In this document: piece by piece, positions 17,630-24,141 of the stretch
How the letters are laid out: the number at the start of each line of letters is the position of its first letter
Position numbering within the stretch: the first letter of the stretch is position 1
Virus record (IMG/VR): IMGVR_UViG_3300037247_000923
Coordinates: 1 to 50,931 of that record
Strand: one strand, 5' to 3'
DNA: 50,931 nt
DNA from: a virus
Program-made: the position numbers and the translations under genes
Notes under the pieces: generated by a model
Seen by the model: the letters and a program-made list of their open reading frames with translations, nothing else
What the model was told of the DNA's origin: nothing
Database searches by the model: none

Positions 17630-17677
17630 TTAGCGCCGCAGCCACCAAAACAAATCAATCAGATTAATGCTTTTCAT
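17630..17677 (-). CDS. Possible 15-residue leader peptide
   Basis: ATG at 17677 with the strong site AAAGGAG and a 5-base spacer, coding MKSINLIDLFWWLRR then TAA. It is the first translatable frame after the putative late promoter (-10 at 17752-17757). It may be a leader peptide that primes or controls the structured leader. The strong ribosome site is the only support. Confidence 0.4.
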   Translation of the reverse strand: MKSINLIDLFWWLRR

Positions 17678-17751
17678 GGTACTCCTTTAGGTCGGTTTGG
17701 GTATATGTAATAACAAGCCGCCGTTCATAGTGGCAGGAGGCTGTACAGTAT

Positions 17752-17782
17752 ATTATACACCGGAGCCGGAAAAAAGTTCCAA
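17752..17782 (-). promoter_or_regulatory. Putative leftward (virion) promoter
   Basis: On the minus strand a perfect TATAAT (17757-17752) is preceded by TTGGAA (17782-17777) with a 19-base gap, or TGGAAC with 18. The -10 is ideal; the -35 is poor and wide. It is the only good -10 found between the control repeats and the leftward genes. A phage-encoded activator could compensate for the weak -35. Confidence 0.45.
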
Positions 17783-18002
17783 CTTACTAGGGTACTAGAC
17801 GGGCGCCAGAGGGGTTAACGCCTTTGGTAGTATGGGCTTAAAAAATCTTCACTATTTTCAATATGTCGGTACCTTGGTACCCTAGTATCCTAGATAGGGC
17901 CTTTTTATTTTCGAGTCGGCTCCCACCCAATCCTTCCTCGGGCGTATTGTGGTCCCCGGGCCCCCCTGGGGCCTCCTTCCTCAAAATTACCCTCCCGGCC
18001 CC

Positions 18003-18065
18003 CTAGGTGCTAGGGGCTAGGTGCTAGTCCCCAGATACTAGGTGCTTCGCTAGGCTCTAGGTGCT
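18003..18065. repeat. Four copies of CTAGGTGCT
   Basis: Copies start at 18003, 18017, 18038 and 18057. The first two extend to CTAGGTGCTAG. Spacing is irregular (14, 21 and 19 bases), which suggests binding sites rather than slippage-generated tandem copies. Confidence 0.8.
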
Positions 18066-18075
18066 CGTTGTCGAG

Positions 18076-18110
18076 GGTCTAGGGTCTATGGTCTATGGTC
18101 TATGGTTATT
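18076..18110. repeat. 7-base tandem repeat GGTCTAT
   Basis: Five consecutive 7-mers: GGTCTAG, then GGTCTAT three times, then a degenerate GGTTATT. This is a microsatellite-like array that could vary in copy number. Confidence 0.85.
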
Positions 18111-18116
18111 AGTGGT

Positions 18117-18178
18117 CTAGTACCCTAGTGTATGGCACCTAGTACCCTAGTGTATGGCACCTAGTACCTAGCACCTAG
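18117..18178. repeat. 22-base tandem repeat, two exact copies plus a partial
   Basis: 18117-18138 and 18139-18160 are identical and begin CTAGTACCCTAG; 18161-18178 is a shortened third copy. Each unit contains the TAGTACCCTA core twice seen elsewhere in the control region. There are no spacers, so it is not a CRISPR array. Confidence 0.9.
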
Positions 18179-18210
18179 TTTTATAGCAGATACCCTATCA
18201 CACGTAGACC

Positions 18211-18298
18211 CCATGTTAGGATACTAGGTGTTACTAACTAGGGTACTAAGTATCACTAGTTAGGGTACTAGGTATTACTAATTAGGGTACCACGCTCC
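18211..18298. repeat. Second 22-base-period repeat with TTAGGGTACTA core
   Basis: Units start at about 18211 (diverged), 18233, 18255 and 18277, each carrying a form of AACTAGGGTACTAAGT/TTAGGGTACTAGGT. A 22-base period is close to two helical turns, so proteins bound to successive units would line up on one face. This is the reverse-complement motif of the array at 18117-18178. Confidence 0.8.
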
Positions 18299-18424
18299 CA
18301 ATAGTCCATAGTTCTGCCTTACCGTACCTTATCCGGTATAGTTAGGGCTCATTGTTCCCTAGTATCCTAGTATCCTGGTATCCTAGTATTAGGGTACTAT
18401 ACTCTACAATGCGCCCCCATATAT

Positions 18425-18454
18425 TTCTACTTGTATCCTATTGTTCCTTATAAT
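18425..18454 (+). promoter_or_regulatory. Weak candidate for the rightward early promoter
   Basis: A perfect TATAAT at 18449-18454 lies 190 bases before the first rightward gene, in the most AT-rich part of the control region. No convincing -35 is present at 16-18 bases (best is TTCTAC at 18425-18430, 18-base gap). It is offered only as a candidate. Confidence 0.25.
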
Positions 18455-18583
18455 ATACTTAGAGTGCATAATAAGAATATAGTAATGCATAATGCAAAGA
18501 CAGTAACCCCCATTAGGAATGATAGGGTATTCTAGGGTACTATAAGGCATTGGCATAGAGGTTGCATTACCAGTAAACAGTAT

Positions 18584-18617
18584 CCCGGCGAACCGGGCAC
18601 TTGGCGAATCGCCAGTG
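18584..18617 (+). promoter_or_regulatory. Twin hairpins in the 5' leader of the first early gene
   Basis: CCCGG-CGAA-CCGGG (18584-18597) is followed at once by CACT-TGGCG-AAT-CGCCA-GTG (18598-18617, one bulge). They end 28 bases before the first rightward start codon. They could be RNA-stabilising 5' structures or a processing site. No T-run follows, so termination is unlikely. Confidence 0.55.
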
Positions 18618-18644
18618 AAGTAGACTAGCAAGAAAGGTCTAGCT

Positions 18645-18929
18645 ATGTCACGTAAAGAGAATAGACGCAAACGGGCTGCAATACATAGAGCCGCTATATT
18701 ATCGGATGTGACCAATGTAATACATACGGTCAAATCAGATGGTTATGGGTTCTGGTATCCTATTCCGTGCGGTACGGGCAAGCGCACAAGGAACACTAGT
18801 GCCGAGATACGTACTAAGGTAATATTGCAAAGGATAGATAGCGGCCGCCCAAAGGGCAAGCGTACTATTCGCTATACTACGTGTATAGCTTGGCAAGGTA
18901 GGCATCCGTTACTTAGTAAAAAGGGGTAA
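18645..18929 (+). CDS. First rightward gene: small basic early protein
   Basis: 94 residues, basic at both ends (MSRKENRRKRAAIHRAAILS; PKGKRTIRYTT). AAGAAAGG lies upstream of the ATG. As the first gene after the control region it is a good candidate for an immediate-early host-takeover or regulatory protein that may bind nucleic acid. No family was recognised. Confidence 0.6.
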   Translation: MSRKENRRKRAAIHRAAILSDVTNVIHTVKSDGYGFWYPIPCGTGKRTRNTSAEIRTKVILQRIDSGRPKGKRTIRYTTCIAWQGRHPLLSKKG

Positions 18930-18934
18930 ATACC

Positions 18935-19243
18935 ATGAGAATCAAGGACAATGGAAGCAATGTAACGATATGGGTATCAGCTAAGGATACCTATGAATGG
19001 GCAAATGAGATCAATAACGTATGGCCCTGTAGCGAGCTATCAGGTCATCGCTTTGTCGCTACCTTTGATAGTAATGGCCTACTTGACCTTACTGTAAACG
19101 GAAAAGAAGGCTCAGGAATCCCTAATAGTGGATATATCCCTGTCGATGAATTTAACGCTTGTTGCGCTGATATGCTGAAAGATAGAATAGACAAGGACCA
19201 TCCATGCTACTTCATCACAATTGGCCAGTTTAGCGAAAAGTAG
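18935..19243 (+). CDS. Early protein, unrecognised
   Basis: 102 residues; AAAGGGG about 8 bases before the ATG. Alternating strands at the N-terminus (NVTIWVSAKDTYEWANEINN, HRFVATFDSNGLLDLTVNG) suggest a small alpha/beta fold. It lies five bases after the previous stop in the same unit. No function is assigned. Confidence 0.6.
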   Translation: MRIKDNGSNVTIWVSAKDTYEWANEINNVWPCSELSGHRFVATFDSNGLLDLTVNGKEGSGIPNSGYIPVDEFNACCADMLKDRIDKDHPCYFITIGQFSEK

Positions 19244-19259
19244 AAAGGAATTGATTACC

Positions 19260-20432
19260 ATGCACAGTATCACTAGGGACAGGGTACGTCTAGTACGTGC
19301 GCTGGATTCTGCCGTCAATAGGGCTGCGTACGATAAAAACAAGTATTATCATTCCATGATGGAAATCGTGGAACGTATCCGGGCTGATAAGGACAGTCAT
19401 TATCTGTCATGGTCTCAAGAGGACGAAGGCAAGGTAAGCTATGCTAGTAGTACGGCTCAAAAGTACGATACAAAGCATAGGACAAAAACTACGCTTAGCC
19501 GCTACTTGCGACGGCGTATGAAGCTATCCGCCGAAACGGTACCGGATGCAGAACTCGCAAAAATAGCGGGCTATATATTTGGTGCATTGTCGGATTCGGA
19601 TAAACACATTGAAGTGATTTACGGTGAGGATATAGTCGATGCGTACCGGGATCATTTTGGGCAAAGTTCGTGCATGACGGGCGGTTGTTCCGAATATGTG
19701 CAAATCTATGCTGATAACCCTGATAAGATAGGTCTTATCAAATACACAAATGGCATAGACGCGCGCGCGGTACTTTGGCTTACGGATGAAGGCAAGGTAG
19801 TTATGGACAGAATCTATCCATGCGATGGCTATCACATCGACGCCTTAGTCAAGTGGGCCGAGAAAAACGACATTATTTGCCGAACACATCATAGCATACG
19901 CAGTCGACATGATGGCGATGGCGTTATGAGTGACGGCCAAGATCATGATGTTACCCTACGACAGTCGGATACGGATGTATGGCCATACATGGATTCATTC
20001 ATGTATGCCACATTGGTACGTGGTAATAAGGTTAAAGTATCTACCACTGCAAGCGGTGGATATGACCATTGTTTGGACTTTACGGACGGCACTATAGACG
20101 GCTCAGGGGATTGGTACTATTGCGCCCACTGTGAAGAGCGTGTGCACCCGGACGAAGCATTTACTACAGAGGATGATACATACTGTGAAAGCTGTTACGG
20201 ACTATACTTCACAAGCTGTGAACATTGTGAGGAGTCAACAGCACGGGACGACATAGCAGAAGTCTACAATTCTAGTGGACACCGTATAGAAGTATGTAGT
20301 TGCTGTGCTGAGAGTGATTATGCCGAATGTTATGAATGTGGTGATATACACCATGCCGACGCACTGGAAACAGTCGATGACGAATGTTACTGTGAAAGCT
20401 GCGTACCAGAGACAGAGGAAGTAGATAACTAA
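19260..20432 (+). CDS. 390-residue early protein with six CxxC pairs (zinc-binding C-terminus)
   Basis: The start chosen is the ATG at 19260 with AGAAAGGA upstream; an in-frame start at 19221 would overlap the previous gene. Residues about 115-210 hold a globular domain (SSCMTGGCSEYVQIYADN, then VLWLTDEGKVVMDRIYPCDG). The last ~105 residues are a run of CxxC pairs (CAHC, CESC, CEHC, CSCC, CYEC, CESC) with acidic spacers, resembling tandem zinc ribbons or LIM-like fingers. A protein- or nucleic-acid-binding early factor is likely; the exact role is unknown. Confidence 0.65.
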   Translation: MHSITRDRVRLVRALDSAVNRAAYDKNKYYHSMMEIVERIRADKDSHYLSWSQEDEGKVSYASSTAQKYDTKHRTKTTLSRYLRRRMKLSAETVPDAELAKIAGYIFGALSDSDKHIEVIYGEDIVDAYRDHFGQSSCMTGGCSEYVQIYADNPDKIGLIKYTNGIDARAVLWLTDEGKVVMDRIYPCDGYHIDALVKWAEKNDIICRTHHSIRSRHDGDGVMSDGQDHDVTLRQSDTDVWPYMDSFMYATLVRGNKVKVSTTASGGYDHCLDFTDGTIDGSGDWYYCAHCEERVHPDEAFTTEDDTYCESCYGLYFTSCEHCEESTARDDIAEVYNSSGHRIEVCSCCAESDYAECYECGDIHHADALETVDDECYCESCVPETEEVDN

Positions 20433-20443
20433 ACCTTAACAGA

Positions 20444-21430
20444 ATGGAGAATTTATTGATATATGCAAGCGCATACGCCAGTAAAAAGGCACATACGCTT
20501 TGTAAAGAGGATGCGGCAAGGCTAGAGCAATTAGTCCATGCCGTCGTGGAAAACTTTTCAATGGCTGACTTACAGCGGCGTTGTCAAATGTCGTTGCGCC
20601 GGTCATTCCGCGACCTACGAGCACAAGGCGGTATCACAAACGGACACCACAGGACAGGACGCCACGGTTTCAAAGACAATGGCGCGAACGTCCTGGCGGT
20701 AGCCCATTTGGATACAGTGCAAACAAGCAGTAGGTTCAACCGTGTAGCCTTCGACGACGAAACAATTGTCTATTGTCCTAAGCTGGATGATAGATTGGGG
20801 GTATACACAATACTAGACTTACTGCCAAAGCTAGGCGTCAAGGTCGATGTACTATTGACTGAAAATGAGGAAATCGGTCAGTCAACGGCATGCGACTTTG
20901 AGACTAGCAAGCATTACAACTGGATTGTTGAATTTGATAGATGCGGCAGTGATGCCGTAAGCTACGAATACGCATGGAACGAAGTCCTCCGCGAGTACTT
21001 CGATACTGGATGCGGCTCGTTTTCAGATATATGCTACCTTGACCACTTGGAATGTAAGGCTATGAACGTGGGGGTAGCGTATGAAAATGAGCACAATAAG
21101 CGGGCCTACTTTATCTTAGAAGATTATCTAGTCCAGGTTGCAAGGTGGCTGCTATTCTATGAGAAGTATGAGACGGTACGATTCCCACATACATATAGTG
21201 CGACGGCACACTACCCATACTACGGTTCGTGTACCGAAGGATTTGGCGAAAGCAATGATGTACCAGATTATCAAGACACCGGCGACAAAGACATTGCATG
21301 GTGTAGCGAGTGCCATGAGGATAAACAAGAACCGGACACCGTAGTACGTGGCAACAGCCGCCTTTGCGTAGAGTGCGGCACAGAGGTATTTGAATACTAT
21401 TCCCCTAAAGAATTGGAGGCGCGTAAATAA
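20444..21430 (+). CDS. Predicted M20/M42/M28-type zinc metallopeptidase with C-terminal zinc ribbon
   Basis: 328 residues. The metal-site order of the M20/M28/M42 clan is visible: HLDT (H88, D90), a bridging Asp in KLDDRLGV (D115/D116), the catalytic pair in TENEEIGQS (E142/E143), EFDRCGSD (D165), and a final His in NVGVAYENEHNK (H217). A zinc ribbon follows (C287, C290, C308, C311). Clan members are aminopeptidases or amidohydrolases acting on small peptides or amide bonds. A phage copy could act on a host peptide or metabolite. The ATG lacks a good ribosome site; an in-frame TTG at 20456 has GGAG six bases upstream. Confidence 0.7.
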   Translation: MENLLIYASAYASKKAHTLCKEDAARLEQLVHAVVENFSMADLQRRCQMSLRRSFRDLRAQGGITNGHHRTGRHGFKDNGANVLAVAHLDTVQTSSRFNRVAFDDETIVYCPKLDDRLGVYTILDLLPKLGVKVDVLLTENEEIGQSTACDFETSKHYNWIVEFDRCGSDAVSYEYAWNEVLREYFDTGCGSFSDICYLDHLECKAMNVGVAYENEHNKRAYFILEDYLVQVARWLLFYEKYETVRFPHTYSATAHYPYYGSCTEGFGESNDVPDYQDTGDKDIAWCSECHEDKQEPDTVVRGNSRLCVECGTEVFEYYSPKELEARK

Positions 21431-22008
21431 TGCTTCGACTAAACGTTACATACGATAGTCACCATGTAGCATTTAACTACTGGTGGTTATTTCATCCAGA
21501 CGATATTTTTGAGTACTGGTGGAATGATACAAGCTGGGACCGGGGCAGCTCTATGGCGCGGCCCATATTTGGAACACGACAGTGGCGCAAACAGTGGCGG
21601 AAGTGGAGAAAGGAACTGACAAGCAGCAGGCCGATACGAACATTGTACAACCTAGACCACATAACGGATGCGGCCCAAATAACCGGGCCTACCGTTGAAA
21701 TTCAGGACGTATACTGCGGACACCAACGTATCACTTGGGAATTCCCGGACGGGAAGCGCGAAGGTATGCTCACGGCCCGAGACATTCGAGACATACTGAT
21801 ACAACAAACGGACCCTACCTTACTCATATACGCGACTAGGGGCCGCATCTATGTGCCAAACCGATCGCGGCAGTATGCTACCCCCAAAGACTACCGCTGG
21901 AATCGGTGGGGCGCTGAGGTATACATGACTGGAAAGGAAGTACGAGCCTATGAGCAAGAAAGAAAAGACGGCACCTACCAAGAGTACGTGCCCTGCTGGC
22001 TGCCCTGA
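21430..22008 (+). CDS. Trp/Arg-rich early protein, unrecognised
   Basis: 192 residues starting in a TAATG overlap with the peptidase gene. Unusually rich in Trp and Arg (FNYWWLFHPDDIFEYWWNDT; RQWRKQWRKWRKEL). The second half looks beta-rich (VEIQDVYCGHQRITWEFPDG). Coupling suggests it works with or alongside the peptidase. No family was recognised. Confidence 0.6.
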   Translation: MLRLNVTYDSHHVAFNYWWLFHPDDIFEYWWNDTSWDRGSSMARPIFGTRQWRKQWRKWRKELTSSRPIRTLYNLDHITDAAQITGPTVEIQDVYCGHQRITWEFPDGKREGMLTARDIRDILIQQTDPTLLIYATRGRIYVPNRSRQYATPKDYRWNRWGAEVYMTGKEVRAYEQERKDGTYQEYVPCWLP

Positions 22009-22231
22009 AATCACGGAGCATAAGCAAAGCAGGGATGGTCCGGCAATTTGGAACCGAGTGACTCACGCCATGCGCTTCAACAGGGCCGTGACTCTGGACG
22101 AAGTAAAGAAAGCCGTGGCCGCCGAAAAGTGGTACGGATACAACCCGGCAGGCTACGGACCATGGGCGTTCCGCCGAGACAATAAGATAGGTACTCGGTG
22201 GCTTGGTACGCACTCGGCATCATGTGATTGA
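21950..22231 (+). CDS. Small early protein, unrecognised
   Basis: 93 residues with GGAAAGGAAG upstream of the ATG, overlapping the previous gene by 59 bases in another frame. Contains CPAGC near the N-terminus and a Trp/Tyr/Gly-rich middle (EKWYGYNPAGYGPWAFRRDN). No function is assigned. Confidence 0.5.
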   Translation: MSKKEKTAPTKSTCPAGCPEITEHKQSRDGPAIWNRVTHAMRFNRAVTLDEVKKAVAAEKWYGYNPAGYGPWAFRRDNKIGTRWLGTHSASCD

Positions 22232-22249
22232 GAGGACAGAAATTCTGCG

Positions 22250-22369
22250 ATGACTAACGAATACACAAGAATTAAATGTTGGGCTTGTTATATGTGGTAT
22301 TTTGTAACCATAGGTCACAAATGTCAAGTAGATACTTTGGGCAATGTTTCCCCTGTGAAAGAAAACTGA
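22250..22369 (+). CDS. 39-residue zinc-finger-like peptide
   Basis: ATG at 22250 with GAGAGGA 11 bases upstream. Contains C-x2-C-x10-H-x2-C (KCWACYM ... GHKC), enough for one zinc site. The stop overlaps the next start (TGATG). Confidence 0.5.
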   Translation: MTNEYTRIKCWACYMWYFVTIGHKCQVDTLGNVSPVKEN

Positions 22370-22704
22370 TGGAATGTAAAGCCACACTAGGGCACCACGG
22401 CCACATCCTAGTCTCTACCCCCACACACGGAACGGCCGTGTTCCAGCCCGGCAGGCGCACACTAACCGGTGCCCACCACCGTAATGGAAATCTAAGGTGC
22501 ATGACGGCGGCCGATTTGCGGCGGTATTTGAAGTTGGGGGTATTGAAAGAGCCTGGAGACTGGATTGTGGTGCCCGATGATAAGGGGATTTTCAACACAA
22601 TCACCTCAGTAGACCTTGACATGAACGCCAAAATGTGTTATAATTGTATACCACTGCCGCTCCGAGTATGGCGCGGGGCGTTCGCTTTGAATCAGAAAGG
22701 GTAA
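22369..22704 (+). CDS. Small early protein, unrecognised
   Basis: 111 residues from the ATG inside a TGATG overlap; the open frame extends upstream but that part shadows the 39-residue gene. His-rich N-terminus (MECKATLGHHGHILVSTPTH). Middle has LRCMTAADLRRYLKLGVL and PGDWIVVPDD. The perfect promoter at 22616-22644 lies inside its 3' end. The function is unknown. Confidence 0.55.
   Translation: MECKATLGHHGHILVSTPTHGTAVFQPGRRTLTGAHHRNGNLRCMTAADLRRYLKLGVLKEPGDWIVVPDDKGIFNTITSVDLDMNAKMCYNCIPLPLRVWRGAFALNQKG
22616..22644 (+). promoter_or_regulatory. Perfect consensus sigma-70 promoter P1
   Basis: TTGACA (22616-22621), 17-base spacer, TATAAT (22639-22644). It lies within the end of the upstream gene, about 60 bases before the ATG at 22707. 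It would restart or boost transcription of the middle genes by unmodified host RNA polymerase. Confidence 0.9.
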
Positions 22705-22706
22705 CA

Positions 22707-23201
22707 ATGAAACCAGATTGGATCACCGACAAGAATACCCGAGTATTCGCTATTCCGAAAGGGGCGATAGGCGAGGGCAATATCGTCAAAGGTGCAGTTA
22801 GGTCAGAAAACAACAAAGAACTTATATACCGATTAGAGGAATGGCGGGAAGCGTGGGAGCGGTCAACATCAGCGCCAGCTGGGGCATATGGTGGGCCTCG
22901 TAGAACACTGCCCGACGGCCACGTTTGGCTCGTGAAGCGGGAGTGTGAGCGATGCGAAGGAACATACTTCGGCTGCGGTGGCTGCAATGAAACCGGCTAC
23001 GTCCACGATCTTGTGCCGGAGGATGCGGAGGAAGTACGGGCATATGGTTTTGTGCTTGCTTACTGGCAAGATCACGGTAACCCATCAGGCTGGATGTTCG
23101 TCAAAGAAAAGATCGGCGTGAACCCGGAAGATATTGATGGCTTGCGCTTCGTCTCCGGCGACGGCACAAAACGACATGATAAATGGAAAGAGAAAGGATA
23201 A
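22707..23201 (+). CDS. Early protein with zinc-finger-like cysteines, unrecognised
   Basis: 164 residues; ATG at 22707 after AGAAAGGG. The stretch CERCEGTYFGCGGCNETG resembles the CxxCxGxG zinc module of DnaJ-type proteins. The N-terminus starts MKPDWITDKNTRVFAIPKGA. It is the first gene after promoter P1. No enzyme motif is visible. Confidence 0.6.
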   Translation: MKPDWITDKNTRVFAIPKGAIGEGNIVKGAVRSENNKELIYRLEEWREAWERSTSAPAGAYGGPRRTLPDGHVWLVKRECERCEGTYFGCGGCNETGYVHDLVPEDAEEVRAYGFVLAYWQDHGNPSGWMFVKEKIGVNPEDIDGLRFVSGDGTKRHDKWKEKG

Positions 23202-23203
23202 AC

Positions 23204-23515
23204 ATGGCTGACACATTAACATTTCTCAAACAGATACGGGATCACATCGCAAAGGGCGTGGGGATAGCATATCAACACGACTTCATTCATACCGTGGTTC
23301 CGAAAATACTGGACGTAGCAGACGCCGCAGTCGAGTACGAAGCGCAAGCGGGCCGCCTACAGGCGGAGAACGAGCGACTCTCAGGGTACATAGCCGACCT
23401 GCTATTGGACTCCGAATCTTCTCAAGAATCGGATGCGCCCGACGATTTACCAAGCGGGTTTTCGGAGGTGACTCTGAATGACGACAACGACGGCACCATT
23501 GACGGTGAATTTTAA
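23204..23515 (+). CDS. Small coiled-coil, acidic protein
   Basis: 103 residues; ATG at 23204 with AGAAAGGA upstream. Helical, with a leucine heptad stretch (AAVEYEAQAGRLQAENERLS) and a very acidic end (NDDNDGTIDGEF). The function is unknown. Confidence 0.6.
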   Translation: MADTLTFLKQIRDHIAKGVGIAYQHDFIHTVVPKILDVADAAVEYEAQAGRLQAENERLSGYIADLLLDSESSQESDAPDDLPSGFSEVTLNDDNDGTIDGEF

Positions 23516-23711
23516 GCTTTGCGATCCGAACACGTTGATGCGTCGTCTCAGTTGCTACGGTATTCCGGTACTTGAGCATGTCGAAGTGGGTCCAAACCAC
23601 TACGTCTGGGTACCGGACACGCCCGCAATACGCCAACGTCTAGACAGATGGAAACGCTATAGCGAGTACCCTATGCTAAGGTGGTGGGGCCTTGAACCAA
23701 TTGAAGCATGA
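23478..23711 (+). CDS. Small early protein, unrecognised
   Basis: 77 residues with GGAGGT nine bases before the ATG, overlapping the previous gene by 38 bases. Contains LMRRLSCYGIPVLEHVEVGP and a Trp-rich end (MLRWWGLEPIEA). No family was recognised. Confidence 0.55.
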   Translation: MTTTTAPLTVNFKLCDPNTLMRRLSCYGIPVLEHVEVGPNHYVWVPDTPAIRQRLDRWKRYSEYPMLRWWGLEPIEA

Positions 23712-23835
23712 CAACGGAGCAGCGGCCGCTTTCGCGGTCGGACTGATCTTTTGTGTAGGGGCATTTATCCTTGGGGGTTGGATACCTCTATCGCTGCTGG
23801 CGATGCTGTTGGCGGCACTTGCGGTACTATGGTAA
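23692..23835 (+). CDS. 47-residue two-helix membrane protein (TTG start)
   Basis: TTG at 23692 with AAGGTGG nine bases upstream; a second TTG at 23701 is possible. After a short polar start come two hydrophobic segments (AAFAVGLIFCVGAFIL and PLSLLAMLLAALAVLW) joined by GGWI, so it is a membrane hairpin. It lies in the early unit, so a holin acting late is less likely than an early membrane or superinfection factor. It has no ATG start. Confidence 0.45.
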   Translation: MNQLKHDNGAAAAFAVGLIFCVGAFILGGWIPLSLLAMLLAALAVLW

Positions 23836-23868
23836 TTAGTACCCTAGTATCCTAGAGTACTTAGGTAC
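23836..23868. repeat. Outlying copy of the control-region repeat
   Basis: Bases 23839-23856 are identical to 17877-17894 (GTACCCTAGTATCCTAGA), followed by GTACTTAGGTAC. It sits in a 51-base gap just before the gene at 23887. A regulator of the control region could also act here. Confidence 0.75.
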
Positions 23869-23886
23869 ATAATTGAAAGGATTTAT

Positions 23887-24141
23887 ATGGCTAGACAACC
23901 ACGTAAACTAATACCACTGAAAGCCGTACATCCCGGTCAGTATTTTGAACACTACCGGGATCAGTTTGTACGAGCTACAGAAGCAGAAATACCAAGGCAT
24001 CCTGGCAAGTCCTTGCTAGACGAGCGCGGGGTAGACAGAGTTATACTTACCTATATGCTGCCAGCTAAGGGACAGTCCGGTAGAACCCCGGTGTCCTTCA
24101 ATGCAGATGAAAAGGTACTTGTGAAAGCGGGAAAGAAATGA
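23887..24141 (+). CDS. Small basic protein upstream of the Tudor protein
   Basis: 84 residues; GAAAGGA eight bases before the ATG. Starts MARQPRKLIPLKAVHPGQYF and ends DEKVLVKAGKK. The stop overlaps the next start (ATGA). The control-region motif lies just upstream. No family was recognised. Confidence 0.6.
   Translation: MARQPRKLIPLKAVHPGQYFEHYRDQFVRATEAEIPRHPGKSLLDERGVDRVILTYMLPAKGQSGRTPVSFNADEKVLVKAGKK

Larger units (their letters stand above)
17783..18560. repeat. Repeat-packed divergent control region (CTAG / TAGGGTACTA / CTAGGTGCT)
   Basis: About 780 bases without a gene, between the leftward and rightward units. By eye it holds about 26 CTAG tetramers where roughly 3 are expected. 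Families: TAGGGTACTA and its complement TAGTACCCTA; TATCCTAG direct repeats (18360-18387); CTAGGTGCT; GGTCTAT. An 18-base copy (17877-17894) recurs exactly at 23839-23856. Likely roles are binding sites for a phage or host regulator, a replication origin, or both. No AT-rich unwinding stretch stands out except about 18440-18500. Confidence 0.8.

Noticed and set aside
18117-18298. CRISPR array from the 22-base repeats
   Set aside because: Units are directly adjacent with no unique spacers, and no cas genes are present; the Cas4-like nuclease is a common phage recombination enzyme.
18404-18733. 109-codon leftward frame in the control region
   Set aside because: It overlaps the first early gene, has no ribosome site and its composition follows the repeat and opposite-strand sequence.
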